Part shown: piece by piece, positions 11,203-23,580 of the stretch | Numbering within the stretch: the first letter of the stretch is position 1 | How the letters are laid out: every line of letters starts with the position of its first letter | Assembly (NCBI GenBank): GCA_037176705.1 | Contig: CM073896.1 | Span: forward strand, 21,960,708 to 22,024,707 | Direction: 5' to 3' | Origin: Molossus alvarezi | Lineage: Eukaryota > Chordata > Mammalia > Chiroptera > Molossidae | Length of the DNA: 64,000 nt | Notes under the pieces: generated by a model | Told to the model about the DNA's origin: nothing | Seen by the model: only the letters and a program-made list of their open reading frames with translations | Databases searched by the model: none | Position numbers and translations under genes: made by a program

Positions 11203-14135
11203 TAAAATTTTGTACTCTCCTATTTTCCCCCAACTCAACCCCTGGCAATCATTATTATACTCTCTGTTTCTATGAGTTTGACTTATTTTTTTAAATTTCA
11301 CATATAACATACTATGCAGTATTTGTCTTTCTCCATCTGGCTTATTTCACTTAGCATAATGCCCTCCAGTTCATCTATGTTGTCACAAATAGCAAGATTT
11401 TCTTCTCTTCAAAGACTGAAGACTGAATAATATTCCATTGTGACCTCTTTTTTTTTTTTAATTCATTTATGTGTTGATGTATATTAAGGTTGTTTTCATA
11501 ACCTGGCTATTATGAATAACGCTTCAGTGAACATGGAGTACAGATATCTCTTCAATATATTTATTTTTAAAATTATATTTTTTATTGACATTTTAGAGAA
11601 AGTGGAAGGGAGAGAGAGAGAGAAACATCGATGAAAGAGAGAAACATCAATCGGCTGCCTCCTGCATGCCCCCTACAGGGCACCCAGCCTGCAACCCAGA
11701 TATGTGTCCTGACTGGGAATCAAAACGGGACCTCTCAGTCCATGGGATGACATTCAATTCACTGAGCCACACCGGTTGGTTTCTTCAATTTAATTATTAT
11801 ATTTCTTTCAATGCAATCCTACATTTTCCTAGAAGTGGGATTATTGGATCATATGGTAGTTCTATTTTTAATTTTTTGAGGAAACTCTATAATGTTTTCC
11901 ATAGTGACTGCACCAAATAATATCCCCACTAACAGTGCACAAGAAGTTCTCACTAGCATGTATGTGTTGTATATTTAATAATAGACATCCTAATGGTGTG
12001 AGATGATATCTCATCATGGTTTTGACTTGTATTTCCCTGAAGATTAGTGATGTCAAGGACCTTTTTTATGTACCCGTTGGCCATTTGTAAGCCTTCTTTG
12101 GAATGTCTTTGGAATGCAGGTCCTTGTGCATTTTAATTGGATTATGCTGGGTGTGTGAGTTTCTTCTGCATTTTGAATATTAACCCCTTGTCAAATTTGT
12201 AGTTTGCCAATATTTTCTCCCATTCCATACATAGGTTTCTTTTCATTTTTTGATGGTTTCTTTTGCTGTCCAGAAGCTTTTTAGTTTGACATAGTCCCAT
12301 ATGTTGTTTTTTGCTTTTGTGTCTTTGCTTTTAGTGTCAAATCCAAAATAATGATAATAATAATAGCCAAGACCAATGTCAAGGAGCTTACTATGTTTTC
12401 TTCTACAAATATTATAGTTTCAGGTCTTATATTCAATTCTTCAATTTATTTTGACTTGATTTTTGTATACAGTGGTGGATAGAAATCCAGTTTAGTACCG
12501 TTTTATGTGGCTACCCACATAAATCCATATAAAGGAGAGTGGAATCCTTGTCTTTTCTCTGGTCTTAAAGAAAAAAAAAAAAAAAAAACTTAAATTTTAT
12601 CATTAAGAATGATGTTAGCTGTGGGCTAAATCCTATTTGATCCTGGTGTATGAGCATTTTAATGTACTGTTGAATTTGATTTGCAAATATTTGGTTAGGG
12701 ATTTTTGCATCTCAGTTTATCAGAGATACCAGCTTCTGATTTTCTTTCTTTGTAGTATCCTTGTTTGGGTTTAGTTTCAAGGCAATTCTTGACTCATAAA
12801 ATGAATTTAGAAATGTTCCTTCCCCATCAGTATTTTGGAGAAGTTTAAAAAATATTGGTATTAATTCTTTGAATATTTGGCAGAATTCACCAGTGAAACC
12901 ATTAGTTCACGGACTTTTCTTTGTCGGAAGACTTATGATTGCTGAATCAATTTCCTTACCCACTATTGGTCTATTCAGATTTTGTATTTCTTCATGATTC
13001 AGTTTTGGTAAGTTGTATGTTTCTAGGAGAAACATTTCTTCTAGTTTATCTAATTTGCTGGTGTCTGATTGTCCAGTTATTTCTTATGTTCCTTAGTATT
13101 TTTGATTATTGGTATTGTCTTTTTTTCAATTCTGATTTTTATTTATTTATGTCTTTTCTTTTTGTCTTAGTCTAGCTAAAGTTTTGTCCATTTTTATTTT
13201 CTTTAGAAAACCCAGCTTTTGATCTTTGCTAGTTTTTCTTGTTTCTATTCCTCTATTTCTGCTCTGATCTTTATTATCTTTCTTCTAACTTCAAGTTTAG
13301 TTTGCTCTTTTTGTATTTTCTTGAGGTATAAAATTTGGTTATTCTCTTGATTTTTTTTTCTTAATGTAGCTATTTATCACTGCACACTTTCCTCTTAGAA
13401 CTCCTTTTGAAGCATACCATAAGTTTTGGTATTTGAGATTCCATTTTTGTTTCAAGATGTTTTTTTTTTTTTTCCTTTCTATTTCTTCTTTGACCCATTA
13501 GGTGTACTCAGTGTGTTATTTAATCTCCACATATTTATAAAGTTTTTGATTTTTTACTTGTAACTGATATCTAGTTTTATACCATTGTGGTTGCAAAAGA
13601 TGCTTGATAGGATTTGAAACTTCTTAAATGTCTAATGACTTGTTTTGTGACCTAACGTCTTCTAGTCTGGCTAATGTTACAAGTGCCTGTGAGAGGAATG
13701 TGTATTCTACTGCTGTTTGTTGGACTGTTTTGGATATGTCTGTCATGTCCATCTCGTCTTACATGTAGTACAAGTCTAATGTTTCCTTATTGATTTCCTG
13801 TCTGGATGATCTATTCATTGGTGAAAATGGGATATTGAAGTCCCCTACTATTTTTGTATTGCAGTAAATTTCTCCCTTCAGATGTCTTATCTTTGTTTAT
13901 ATTTTTAGGTGTTCTAATGTTGGATGCATAAATATTTACATTTGTTAACTCTTCTTGATGAATCAGCCCATTTATCATTATATTATATAATTTTATAATT
14001 ACATAATGACATTATTTGTCTCTCATTATAGTTGTTGCCTTAAAATTATTTTATTTTATATAAATATAGCTATCCTTGATTTCTTTTGGTTTTCATTTTC
14101 ATGAATTATTTTTCTATCCTTTCAAATAAAAGGAG
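11203..14135 (-). mobile_element. Old L1 (L1M-type), antisense, 3' end through ORF2
   Basis: The plus strand shows the reverse complement of an old L1. First comes the 3' end with 'aacccctggcaatca' and 'cttatttcacttagcataatg', then the ORF2 C-terminus. RT follows, with 'cagtgtgttatttaatctccac' near 13510. Last is endonuclease-side sequence ('ctatccttgatttcttttggtttt' near 14070). It is heavily mutated and interrupted by a SINE at 11557-11781. An A-rich run occurs at 12568-12588. Confidence 0.75.
11557..11781 (-). mobile_element. Ves-type SINE, 'acatgccc' class
   Basis: Antisense copy: A/T-rich tail at left, 'gagagagagaaacatcgatg', 'tcctgcatgccccctac', and the tRNA-like head ending 'ctgagccacaccggttgg'. 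Direct repeat TCTTCAAT flanks it (11549-11556 and 11782-11789). It is inserted in an old antisense L1. Confidence 0.85.
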
Positions 14136-14139
14136 TGTT

Positions 14140-15030
14140 CAGCTAAATACCAATAGTGTACAATTAAAGAGAAGTGATTGATAAAATAAACCACCTAAAA
14201 CTTATACATTTTTTTGTAAACAGGCATATAAAGAAAATGAAAACATAAGTCACAAACTAAGATAAAATATTTGTAGCTAATTAACATAATAAAATAGTAT
14301 GTAGAACATAAGAGGACTTGAGAAATCAATTTTAAAAAGTAAACAACTAAGTTAGAGAATGGAAAAATATAAGTTCATATAAACAGAAATACACAAATAA
14401 CATACACAAAAAGATGTTTATTAATTTTGTTAATGAGAAAATGCAAATTAAGATCACAAGAGCACAATATTTTACACCTACCAGATTTACACATAGATTG
14501 CTAACGTAGATATGTAAGAATTGGAACTCTTGTATTGCTGATGGAAGTACATTACTTACCACCACTTGGGTAAATAGTTTTACACTTTCTATTAAAGCTG
14601 AAAATTCACTTGCTCTGTGTTTCCATCATTACATATCTGGGCATATATCCTAGAGAAACTATTGTACATATATTTCAGACATAAACAAGGAAAAATAAAC
14701 TTTCACACATATACACTAAGAAAACTCACAAAAACATTTATAATAGAAAAAACAAAACAGAACAAGAAACATCAAATTTCTACCAAGAAAATATTGGATA
14801 AGTAGAATTGAGTTTATTTATTTGTAAGTTAAAATACTTTGTGATACAGCAATGAGTCAACTTCAGCAAATTTCAACAACATCGGTGAATCTCAGGAACA
14901 TAATCTTTAAAAAGAAAGAGAAAGTAATAGAAGAATATATACAATGTGATCCCATTAATATACGTTTAAAATCTGAAAAACTGAACACTGTATGGATGAG
15001 GACATCTGAGATTACACAATTTTTAAAAAG
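14140..15030 (+). mobile_element. Old L1 3' region, sense, left part
   Basis: Decayed ORF2 C-terminal and 3'UTR sequence in order: 'gaaaatgcaaattaagatcaca', 'tggaactcttgtattgctgatgg', 'catatctgggcatatatcctagag', 'gaatctcaggaacata'. It is interrupted by a younger L1 piece at 15046-15630 and continues to about 15740. Confidence 0.6.
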
Positions 15031-15645
15031 TAATTAGATGCAGAATGTAATGATCCCACTTTTTGGAATATATCCTAAGAAGCCTGAACACCAATCAGGA
15101 AGAATATATGCACCCCTATATTCATAGCAGCACTATTTACAATAGCTAAGATCTGGAAACAGCCCAAGTGTCGATCAGCAGATGAATGGATAAAAAAAGC
15201 TGTGGTACAAATACACAATGGAATAATATGCAACTGTAAGAAAGAAAGATCTCTTATTTTTTTTAAGATGACATTGAGGGACCTAGAGAGTATTTTGCTG
15301 AGCAAAATAAGCCAGTCAGAAAAAGACAAGTGCCACACGATCTCACTTATTTGTGGAACATAATGAACAATATAAGCTGTCGACCAAAAGAGATCCAGAA
15401 TCATGGAAGTAGGGAACAGACCAACAAGCCTCAGAGGGATGGGGAGTGGGAGAGAAGGAAGAGGTAAACTAGAGAACTTACATGTGTTTATGCACAACCA
15501 ACTGACATGGACACTAGCTGGGGAAGGCAGGAGGGGGGTGGGAGTGGGAAGGAGGTGGTCAATGTGGAAATAAGGGGACATCTGTAATACTTTAACATTA
15601 AATAATATTTAAAAATAAATAAGTAAAATGTAATTAGATGCAGAA
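15031..15645 (+). mobile_element. 5'-truncated L1 insertion with TSD
   Basis: About 585 bp of L1 3' end: it starts in the 'cccactttttggaatatatcctaagaagcctgaa' stretch and runs through the 3'UTR to an A-rich end at 15600-15630. A perfect 15-bp duplication TAATTAGATGCAGAA flanks it (15031-15045 and 15631-15645; both copies are included in the range). It is the same subfamily as the 3.9-9.8 kb copy by eye, and is inserted in an older sense L1. Confidence 0.9.
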
Positions 15646-15744
15646 ATCAGGGGAGTGGTTAGCTCAGCAAGATTGGGGAAGAGTGCAGGGCTGAAGCAAA
15701 GCTACACAAGCAGCTTCAAAGGAACTAGTAACATTCTATTTCTT

Positions 15745-15962
15745 CTTTTTTTAAAATATGTTTTATTGATTTTTTAGAAAGAGAGGAAGGGAAAGAGAGA
15801 TAGAAACATTGACGTGAGAGGGAAACATTGATTGGCTGCCTCTTGCATGCCCCCCACTGGGGATCAACCCCACAACCTGGGTAGTGCCCTGCCTGGAAAT
15901 CCAACCAGGACCTCTCAGTCCATGGGAGGACGTTCAATCCACTGAGCCGCACTGGTCAGGCA
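15745..15962 (-). mobile_element. Ves-type SINE, 'acatgccc' class
   Basis: Antisense copy with 'ttttattgattttttagaaagagagg', 'tgccccccactggggatcaac' and a head ending 'actgagccgcactggtcagg'. Imperfect duplication CATTCTATTTCTT / CATTTTGTTTCTT flanks it. Confidence 0.87.
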
Positions 15963-15975
15963 CATTTTGTTTCTT

Positions 15976-16612
15976 AAGTTGATATACAGGTGTTCCTTTA
16001 TTTTCTTTTACCTTACATGTATGTTATAAATGTCATCTTTTATTTCAATAACTATTAAACAATTTAAAAATAAAGCTGAAGTAATTATAGTATTTCTTCC
16101 TTAGGAAATATATAAGGAACAAATATATCTTTTCTTACATTTAAAAACACATTTAGAATAAACTTAAGTCTGTCAAATCAATGATTTGCAACAGACAACC
16201 TTGAGGTCAAGAACTATTTTTTATCAGTATTATAACAAGTTTGCTTTTCCACATAAGAAAGCAAAAGCGACTACCAAATAATATTAGTTCAGTAACTCTC
16301 CTTATTAATATCTGAAAGCTAAATTCACTTAATGACTTTAGTCCTCCTGCAAAGATATTGATCTGCAGCCATTAGATGAAAAAAAAGAGGATATTCAGTG
16401 ACCTAAAATGGGTAGTCTTAAGTGTAGTAATATCTAGTGCATTGTAGAACCATAAACAAATATAATGTTGCTTTCTAAAAAAATAGAAGTTCAGCCAAGA
16501 ATGGAAAGAACCATAAGAGGTCATGAGCATAGAGTCTGATGCCTCCCAGACGCTTATTTTAATTTTCTTTGGAATTAATAGATATAAGAATACATTCTCT
16601 TACATGATGTTC
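15976..16612. other. Unique sequence, nothing recognised
   Basis: AT-rich sequence without a repeat family, open frame or RNA gene that I can support. Confidence 0.45.
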
Positions 16613-16930
16613 TAGACATTTATACTTTATTAGAGAAAATTTCAAACACATCTTATAGTAAAGAAAATAATATTTTAAACCCTCATGTACCCATCACCCA
16701 GCTTCAACAATTATCAAAGCAAAACCCAATTTTATTTTCTTCATAGCCTCACATGATCACCCACTATACAAACGACAGCACTATTTTATCCACAAACATT
16801 TTAGTATATATACCCACATTTTAAAATATAACTATTTTCATCACACCCTCCCAAAAAATAAAAAATAAGTTTGAATATCACCATATATGTAAGTTATTTT
16901 GATTGGTTAAGTTGTATCTTGTCTTCTTTT
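16613..16930 (-). mobile_element. Old L1 3'UTR fragment, antisense
   Basis: The string 'ctcatgtacccatcacccagcttcaacaattatcaa', preceded by 'ttagagaaaatttcaaacaca' and followed by 'aaacattttagtatatat', is typical of the reverse-complemented 3'UTR of old L1 subfamilies. It is not coding. Confidence 0.6.
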
Positions 16931-16959
16931 TTATTTAAAGTTTCTTAACAAGTTTAACT

Positions 16960-17865
16960 CATTCATTTATTTAATAAATTTATTAAAGTGACATTTTGTT
17001 AATAAGATTATATAAGTTTCAAGTGCACATTTTTATGAGATATGATCTGTATATTGCATTGCGTGCCCACCACCCAGAGTCAAATCATCTTCTGTCACCA
17101 TATATTTGGCCTCCTTTACCCTTTACTCTGATAACCTCTATACTGTTGTCTGTGTCTATGAGTTTCATTTTTATATCTCACATGTGAATGACATCATATG
17201 GTCTTAGTGTTTTCTGACTGACTTATTTCACTTACCATAATAGTCTCAAGGTTCATCCATGTTGTTGCAAATGGCAGTATTTCATCTTTTCTTAAGGCTG
17301 AGTAGTATTCCATTATGTTTAGGTACCACATCTTTATCCAATCATCTAGTGCAGAACACTTCTGTTGTTTCCATGTTCTGGCCACTGTGAATAATGCTGC
17401 AATGAATATAAGAGTGCATATATCTTTGCGAATGAATCTTTCAAAATTTTCAGGTAGATACCCAGAAGAGGGGCTGCTGGATCATACGGTTACTCTATTC
17501 TTAATTCTTTGAGGAACCTCCATAATTCTTTCCATAGTGGCTGCAGCAGTTTACATTCCCACCAAGAGTGAATGAGGGTTCCTTTTCCAACAACTTCTCC
17601 AACACTTGTTATTACTTGTCTTGTTGAGAGCAGCCATTCTAACAGGTGTGAGGTGGTATCTCATTGCAGTTTCTATTTGCTTTCACCTAATAGCTAGAGA
17701 AGTTGAACATCTTATCATATATTTGTTGGACATTTGTATGTCTTCTTGGGGGAAGTGTCTGTTCAGATGCTCTGCCTATTTTTTAATTGGATTGTTTGTT
17801 TGGGGTTGAGTTATATGAGTTCTTTATATATCTTGGATATTAACCCCTTGTCGGAGCTGTTGTTT
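16960..17865 (-). mobile_element. Old L1, antisense, 3'UTR to ORF2 C-terminus
   Basis: Reverse-complemented L1: 'aaagtgacattttgttaataagat', 'tgtgtgcccaccacc'-like sequence, 'cttatttcacttaccataatag', 'ggctgagtagtattccatta' and 'ttttttaattggattgtttg'. The minus-strand frame 17194-17385 retains a decayed 'IMEYYSALRKDE' C-terminal motif. It is truncated near 'tattaaccccttgtcgg'. Confidence 0.8.
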
Positions 17866-18896
17866 GAAAAGCACAGCTCTTAAGTCTGCTTGTAATTTAC
17901 AACTAGCACTCTGTGTATTTTATAATTTATTTTGAAAAAATCAGGAATTAGTTTTATTTTGCTTTTTTTTTTTTTTTTTTGTCCTGTGGGTTTTCCAGTC
18001 TGGATCTGCTGTTTGCCTTTGAAGGGCATCAATTAACATTGTTCCTTTCCCTCCTATATTTATCACAAACTTGCAGTTCGAGTCAGCATTTCCAGGACCA
18101 TTTCACAGAGGTACTTCCTTTGGGGAATGCCTAGTATCCACTTTCCTCTTTGTGTGATATCAGCAGTGGTCAGTGTTTCCATCACTATTTCATTAGGGAT
18201 TGCAAAATGTTTATATTTTATTAAATTATCCTTTTTTTTAATGTATTCGCTGGAATATTTTTATAAAGATTTCCTCAGGTACTATTTTGTTTCCCCAAAG
18301 TACTGACTTTATAGAAAAGAGAAAAAATGCTTCTTTCTTTTTTAAAAAAAGTTTTCCAAATGAGTTTATTCTTTATGCCTTTTCTCATCACGATCAATTG
18401 ATTGTGAGAGGTGTTCTTCTTTTTAATATCATAATGAATTTATGGATTTAAATGCATTTGTTATGCTTTGGTTTACTGCAGTTATTAATTCTACAGATGC
18501 TCAGATTGCCCCATCTTTTATCAGCAGGAGCCTCTTTAAGTTGGTAGCGTGATATTGGTCATAATGAGAGCATTTACAGAACAAAAATCAACAAACACAA
18601 ATCAGGGCTTTTTCCTCCCAGAACAGCAGTTATCCACATTTACAAGCTCACTACTGGCATCCCAGTCCCATTCTGTCTCTTTCACCATCATCAAGTTTCA
18701 GCTCTGTGGGTAAATATATATTTAATGCGCATTTTCAGTCCTGATGTTGCTGCGTTTTCTAGTTATTTTCTTGCCTTAGAGGCACTTTCTGTCAATGCGA
18801 TCAAGAAATACTAACAAAAATTGTACACCCTGTGTTCTTATGTGTTCGGGATCTTGTCTGTGGCCCTTTCATTTGAAAATTAGATTTGCTGGATAT
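17866..18896. other. Ancient L1ME-like candidate region, uncertain
   Basis: No coding sequence. The stretch 'ctcagattgccccatctttta.cag.aggagcctctttaagttgg' near 18500 resembles a very old antisense L1-associated repeat, and 'gatttgctggatataaaattcttgg' near 18890 is typical of antisense L1 sequence. The rest is not recognised. Confidence 0.3.
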
Positions 18897-20731
18897 AAAA
18901 TTCTTGGATGACATGCAGCAAAAAAAATAAGATACCTAGGAATAAACTTAACCAAAGAAATAAAGGACCTATTCGCAGAATACTACAGGTCATTGAAAAA
19001 AGAAATAGAGGAAGATATAAAAAAGTGGAAGCACATACCTTGTTCCTGGATTGGAAGAAATAACATCATTAAAATGTTCATACTATCCAAAGCAATCTAT
19101 AGATTCAATGCAATCCCCATCAAAATACCAACAATATATTTCACAGAACTACAACAAATACTTCAAAAGTTCATATGGAATCAAAAAAAGATCTCTAATA
19201 GCCACAGCAATCTTGAAAAAGAAGAACAAAGTTGGAGGGATCACATTACCAGATTTCAGCACATTACCACATTACTACAAAGCGACTGTAATCAAAACAG
19301 CCTGGTACTGGCACAAGAACAGGCACATAGATCAATAAAACAGAATAGAGAACCCAGAAATGGACCCAAGACAATATGCTTAATTAATATTTGACAAAGA
19401 GGGCAAGAGCATACACTCGAGTAAAGACAGCCTCTTTAATAAATGGTGTTGGGTAAATTGGACAGCTACATGCAGAAAAAAAATGAAGCTAGACCATCAA
19501 CTTACACCATACACAAGAATAAACTCAAAATGGATAAAAGACTTAAATGTGACTTGTGAAGCCATAAAAATTCTAGAACAAAATGTATGCAACAAAATTT
19601 TGAACATCATACGCAACAGAATTTTCACTGATACATCACCTAAGGCAACAGAAACAAAAGGAGAAAATGAACACATGGGACTACATCAAACTCAAAAGCT
19701 TCTGCACAGCAAAAGAAACAACCATCAAAATAGAAAGGCAACCCACTGTATGGGAGAGCATCATTGCCAATGATACATCAGATCAGGGGTTAATTTCCAA
19801 TATATAGAGAGTGCTCATAGAGCTCAATAAAAAGAATACAAAGAACCCCATTTAAAAATGGGCAGAGGAACTAAATAGACACCTCTCCACACAGGACATA
19901 CAAATGGTCCAGAGACATATGAAGAAATGCTCAACATCACCAATCATCAGAGAGATGCAAATTAAAACAACAATGAGGTATCATTTCACACCTGTCAGAA
20001 TGGCCGCCATCAACAAATCATCAAACAACAAGTGTTGGTGAGGGTGTGGAGAAAAGGGGACTCTAGTGCACTGCTGGTGGGAATGCAGACTGGTGCAGCC
20101 ACTATGCAAAACAATATGGTGTTATCTCAAAAAATTAAAATTGAACTTCCATTTGACCCAGTCATCTCACTTCTAGGAATATACCCTAAAAAGCCTGAAA
20201 CACCCATCAGAAAGAATATATGTACCCCCATGTTCATAGCAGCACTATTTACAATAGCTAAGATCTGGAAACAGCTCAAATGTCCATCAGTAGACGAATA
20301 GATAAAAAAACGGTGGTACATATACACAACAGAGTACTATTCAGCTGTAAGAAAGAAAGATCTCTTATCCTTTGAGACAACATGGAGGGACCTGGAAAGT
20401 ATTATCCTAAGTGAAACAAGCCAAGCAGAGAAAGACAAATATCACATGATCTCACTATTTGTGGAATATAATGAACATGACAGTCTGAGGAATGGGGTAG
20501 TCCCAGAGACGTGAAAGTGGGGTACAGACTGACAATCCCCAGAAAAGAGGGTTGGGGGGGGAGATAAACCACAGAATTTATATGCATGTGTACATGTACA
20601 ATGGACATGGACATCAAAGCTGGGGACAGGGCAGGGAGGGTGAGGGAGGGGAGTATCAGTGGGGGGAAAAAGGAGAAACATCTGTAACAAAAATAAATAA
20701 ATTAATTAAATTTAAAAAAATTCTTGGATGA
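18897..20731 (+). mobile_element. 5'-truncated L1 insertion (1.8 kb) with TSD
   Basis: It begins inside ORF2 at 'aagatacctaggaataaactta' and runs through the RT thumb and Cys-rich C-terminus ('gagggtgtggagaaaagggg') and the 3'UTR to an A-rich end near 20716. The same TTCTTGGATGA sequence lies on both sides (18901-18911 and 20721-20731, with flanking A residues), which fixes the insertion site. By eye its 3' half is very close to the 3.9-9.8 kb copy. Open pieces 18993-19394, 19483-19773 and 20032-20301 lie in different frames or are cut by stops, so no protein is made. Confidence 0.9.
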
Positions 20732-21637
20732 GATTTTATTTATTTGCATATCTTAAATAAGACATTGTTTTCTGGAGTCCCAGCCTTTCCATGCCGTTTC
20801 TACTGTTTTGGGGGTGGAGGAGGGACTCCTTACCACTGACAGGAATGGAATCCTGGCGCTCCACTTGGCTCTGCACAACGCCCACTGGTAGGCTTCATTC
20901 CCGCATAAAGATACTAAAAGTCTGGGCTTCATAGCAGGTCTTGTCTGGTGAGGGTGTTTGATGGGTCACAGTTTTTCTGTGGTATTTGGCTGATGACAAG
21001 TACGTTTAAAAGTTTCTGTCTTGCAGGCTTCCCAATTTCTATTTTGCTAGGAAGAGCAGAATTTGTTGGGGCTTTTTTTTTTTTTTTTTTTAATCCATCA
21101 GTTGGTATTTCTGGGTGGCTGGTGTCTTCAGTTCTATATCAGAGATATTTGAGGCAAAGGGAAATCCCTGAGACCTAGGACCACATCATTCTTTGAATGC
21201 CTGCATTCTCTCCACCTTTCAAAGTCCTCTTACGATTGCTTTGTATAATATCCAGGGATTTTAGTTGTACTTAACAGAAGGAGTATGGAGAAGTAGATCT
21301 TTATCTTCCTGAAAGTAAAATCATAAATGTCATTTTAGCTTAATAATTTCTCAAAAGAGCTTATGATCCATGTTTGAGAAGGTATACCTGTCCCTTTGAT
21401 CTTTGAATGAAAATGTGTCATGCTTTCCAAATTTTGTGTATATTTTGTGGTTTCTACTTACTTTTTAAATTTTGTAACCTGTTTAATCTTTTAGTCTCTT
21501 CTTGTATCTGTTGACTAAGATTATCTCTTGCCACACATTCTTTTAGTATATCAACTTTTAGCTGTGTTCCTTCATTTTCTTGATTTAAAAAAATGTTTAC
21601 TTAGCCCTCTATCTTATTAAGTGTGCGATTTTTATCT
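20732..21637. other. Possibly more of the old antisense L1 host; otherwise unknown
   Basis: After the L1 insertion the interrupted sequence continues as 'gattttatttatttgcatatcttaaa', in keeping with an antisense L1-like host. A T20 run lies at about 21073-21092. The stretch 'gggattttagttgtacttaacagaaggag' near 21255 also resembles old L1-associated sequence. No gene is seen. Confidence 0.3.
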
Positions 21638-22454
21638 CATGTCACTTATTTTTTTATTTTTTTTTTGCTGACACTATTGCAAATATCCCCGTCCCCTCCT
21701 CCATCCAGTCCCCCCTTCCTTTTCTCCTGCCATCAACACACTGCTGTCTGTGTCCATGGGCTATGCATATAACTTCTTTGGCTAACCTTTTCACCTTCTT
21801 TAATCCAGTCTTCCCTCTCCCCTCTCCTCTGACAACTGTCAGATTGTTCCATGTATCCACTCCTCTGGTTCTGATTTGTCCATCTGTTTATTTTGTTCAT
21901 TAGATTCCACATATTAGTGAGATCATATAGTATGTGCCTTTCACCAACTGGTCTATTTCACTTAGCATAATATTCTCCAGGTCCCTCCATGCTATCTCAA
22001 AGGGTAAGAGATCCTTCTTTCTTACAGCTGCATAGAATTTCATTGAGTATATGTACCACAGATTTTTTAATCCACTCATCTACTGATAGACACTTGCCCT
22101 GTTTCCAGATCTTAGCTATTTTAACTATAAGTGTTGCTATGAACATAGGAGTACATATATTCTTTCTGATTGGTGTTTCAGGCTTCTTAGGGTATATTCC
22201 TAGAAGTAGGATCACTGGGTCAAATGGCAGTTCCATTTTTAATCTTTTGAGGAAACACCATATTGTTTTCCACAGTGGCAGCAACAGTCTGCATTCCCAC
22301 CAGCAGTGGGCTAGAGTCCCCTTTTCTTCACAGCCTCTCTAGCACTTGTTTGATGATTTATTAATAGGAGCCTTTCTGCCAGATATGAGATCATATCTCA
22401 TTGTTGTTTTAATTTGCATCTCTCTGATGATTAGTAATGTTGACCATGTCATTT
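21638..22454 (-). mobile_element. 5'-truncated L1 insertion, antisense, with TSD
   Basis: A T-rich run (reverse of the A tail) at 21648-21666 is followed by reverse-complemented 3'UTR and ORF2 C-terminus: 'cttagcataatattctccaggtccctcc', 'gattggtgtttcaggcttcttagggtatat', 'tctctgatgattagtaatgttga'. The duplication CATGTCACTT / CATGTCATTT flanks it (21638-21647, 22445-22454). The minus-strand frame 21997-22284 is a remnant of the ORF2 C-terminus. Confidence 0.87.
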
Positions 22455-22457
22455 GTA

Positions 22458-22872
22458 TTAGTTTTCTATTCTGCTGTAGCAAATCATCACAATCGTAATG
22501 GCTTGAAAACACACAAATGTAAATGGCTCAGCAGGCTGCTTTCCTCCTGGAGGCAATAGTGGAGAATATTCCCTTGTGTTTTCCAACTGCTAGAGGCTGC
22601 CTGCATTCCTTTACTTGTGGTCTCTTCCTCTATCATCTTTAAATCTGTCTTTTTCTCTTACCCTCTTCCCACTGCCTCCCTCGTTCCCTAGAAGGACCTT
22701 GTGATTACATTAGTCCTACCCAAGTAATCCAGGGTACTTTCCCTTTCTCAAACTCCTTAACTTCCATCACTTCTATAAAATCTCTTTTGGCATGTCAGGT
22801 GACATATTCACAAATTCCAGGGTTTGGGACATGGACATCATTCAGGGGCTATTATTCTGTTATACACCTGTT
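22458..22872 (-). repeat. MaLR-like LTR remnant, antisense
   Basis: The block order resembles a reversed mammalian MaLR-type LTR: 'gtattagttttctattctgctgtagcaaatcatcacaa', '.ctagaggctgcctgcattcctt', 'gaccttgtgattacattag', 'acatattcacaaattccaggg' and 'ggacatggacatcattcagggg'. It is about 415 bp, diverged and non-coding. The family name is from memory and needs a repeat search. Confidence 0.5.
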
Positions 22873-23239
22873 TGATTACCTTATTTTTGAGCTCTTACTT
22901 GACAGATTTTATGCTTTTATTTCATTGCCTTGTATCATGTGATTGGAGGAAGTTTCTTCTCTAGACTGAGTTTTCTTCTGAATAAAAATACTTTCTGCAG
23001 TTTTATCCTTTCCCTCTCCCCTCTGAGTCATGCGTGTCTTCATTTTATATAATGCCTAGCAGCCTGTCCTTAGGCATTCTGTCAGCTCTCTTCTGATCTG
23101 ATTCTGGTTTGGGTTTTGTTTTTTTAAAGACACAGTTTTAGGGATCTAGATAATTTCTGCACAATCAACTATTCTATAACTCGAGGGAGAGATATAACTA
23201 AAGTGAGGTTGCAGTTTGAAAATCAGGGATCCTATCCTT
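22873..23239. other. Unique sequence, nothing recognised
   Basis: A transitional, AT-rich stretch before the CpG-rich patch, with no feature I can support. Confidence 0.4.
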
Positions 23240-23580
23240 TTGTTACGTGGCCTTACCAGACTTCAGTACGGTAACAGGAGGAGTCCTGTTCCCAGACAGA
23301 GAGGCGCTCCTGGTTCCCCATTGAGTGCCCGGCTTTGAGTCATTCCCATCCAAAAACCTCAGCTCCAGGGCTCATTGCTCCGTTTCACCCTCTTCTCCCA
23401 GCAGCCCAGCAGCCGTTCTCCCTCCCGCTCCTCCTCCAGGAAAGGACACGACGGAGGTCGGCCGGGCTTCTCTCCCAGCGCTGACGGGCGGGGCTTCGCG
23501 CACGGGGCGCTAAAGCGACCACAGACCGCCGGGAGGGGCGAGAATCAATCCGTGCGGCCCCTGCCTCTCCCCTTCACTTT
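23240..23580. promoter_or_regulatory. CpG-rich patch, possible promoter or CpG island
   Basis: The block is sharply GC- and CpG-rich in an AT-rich window. About 17 CpG sites fall in roughly 130 bp (23445-23575), including 'ggcggggcttcgcgcacgg', which contains a GGGCGGGG-like Sp1 site ('gacgggcggggc'). No start codon, exon or known first-exon motif can be tied to it. A retained old L1 5'UTR or LTR is an alternative. Open frames here are short and unconvincing. Confidence 0.4.
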
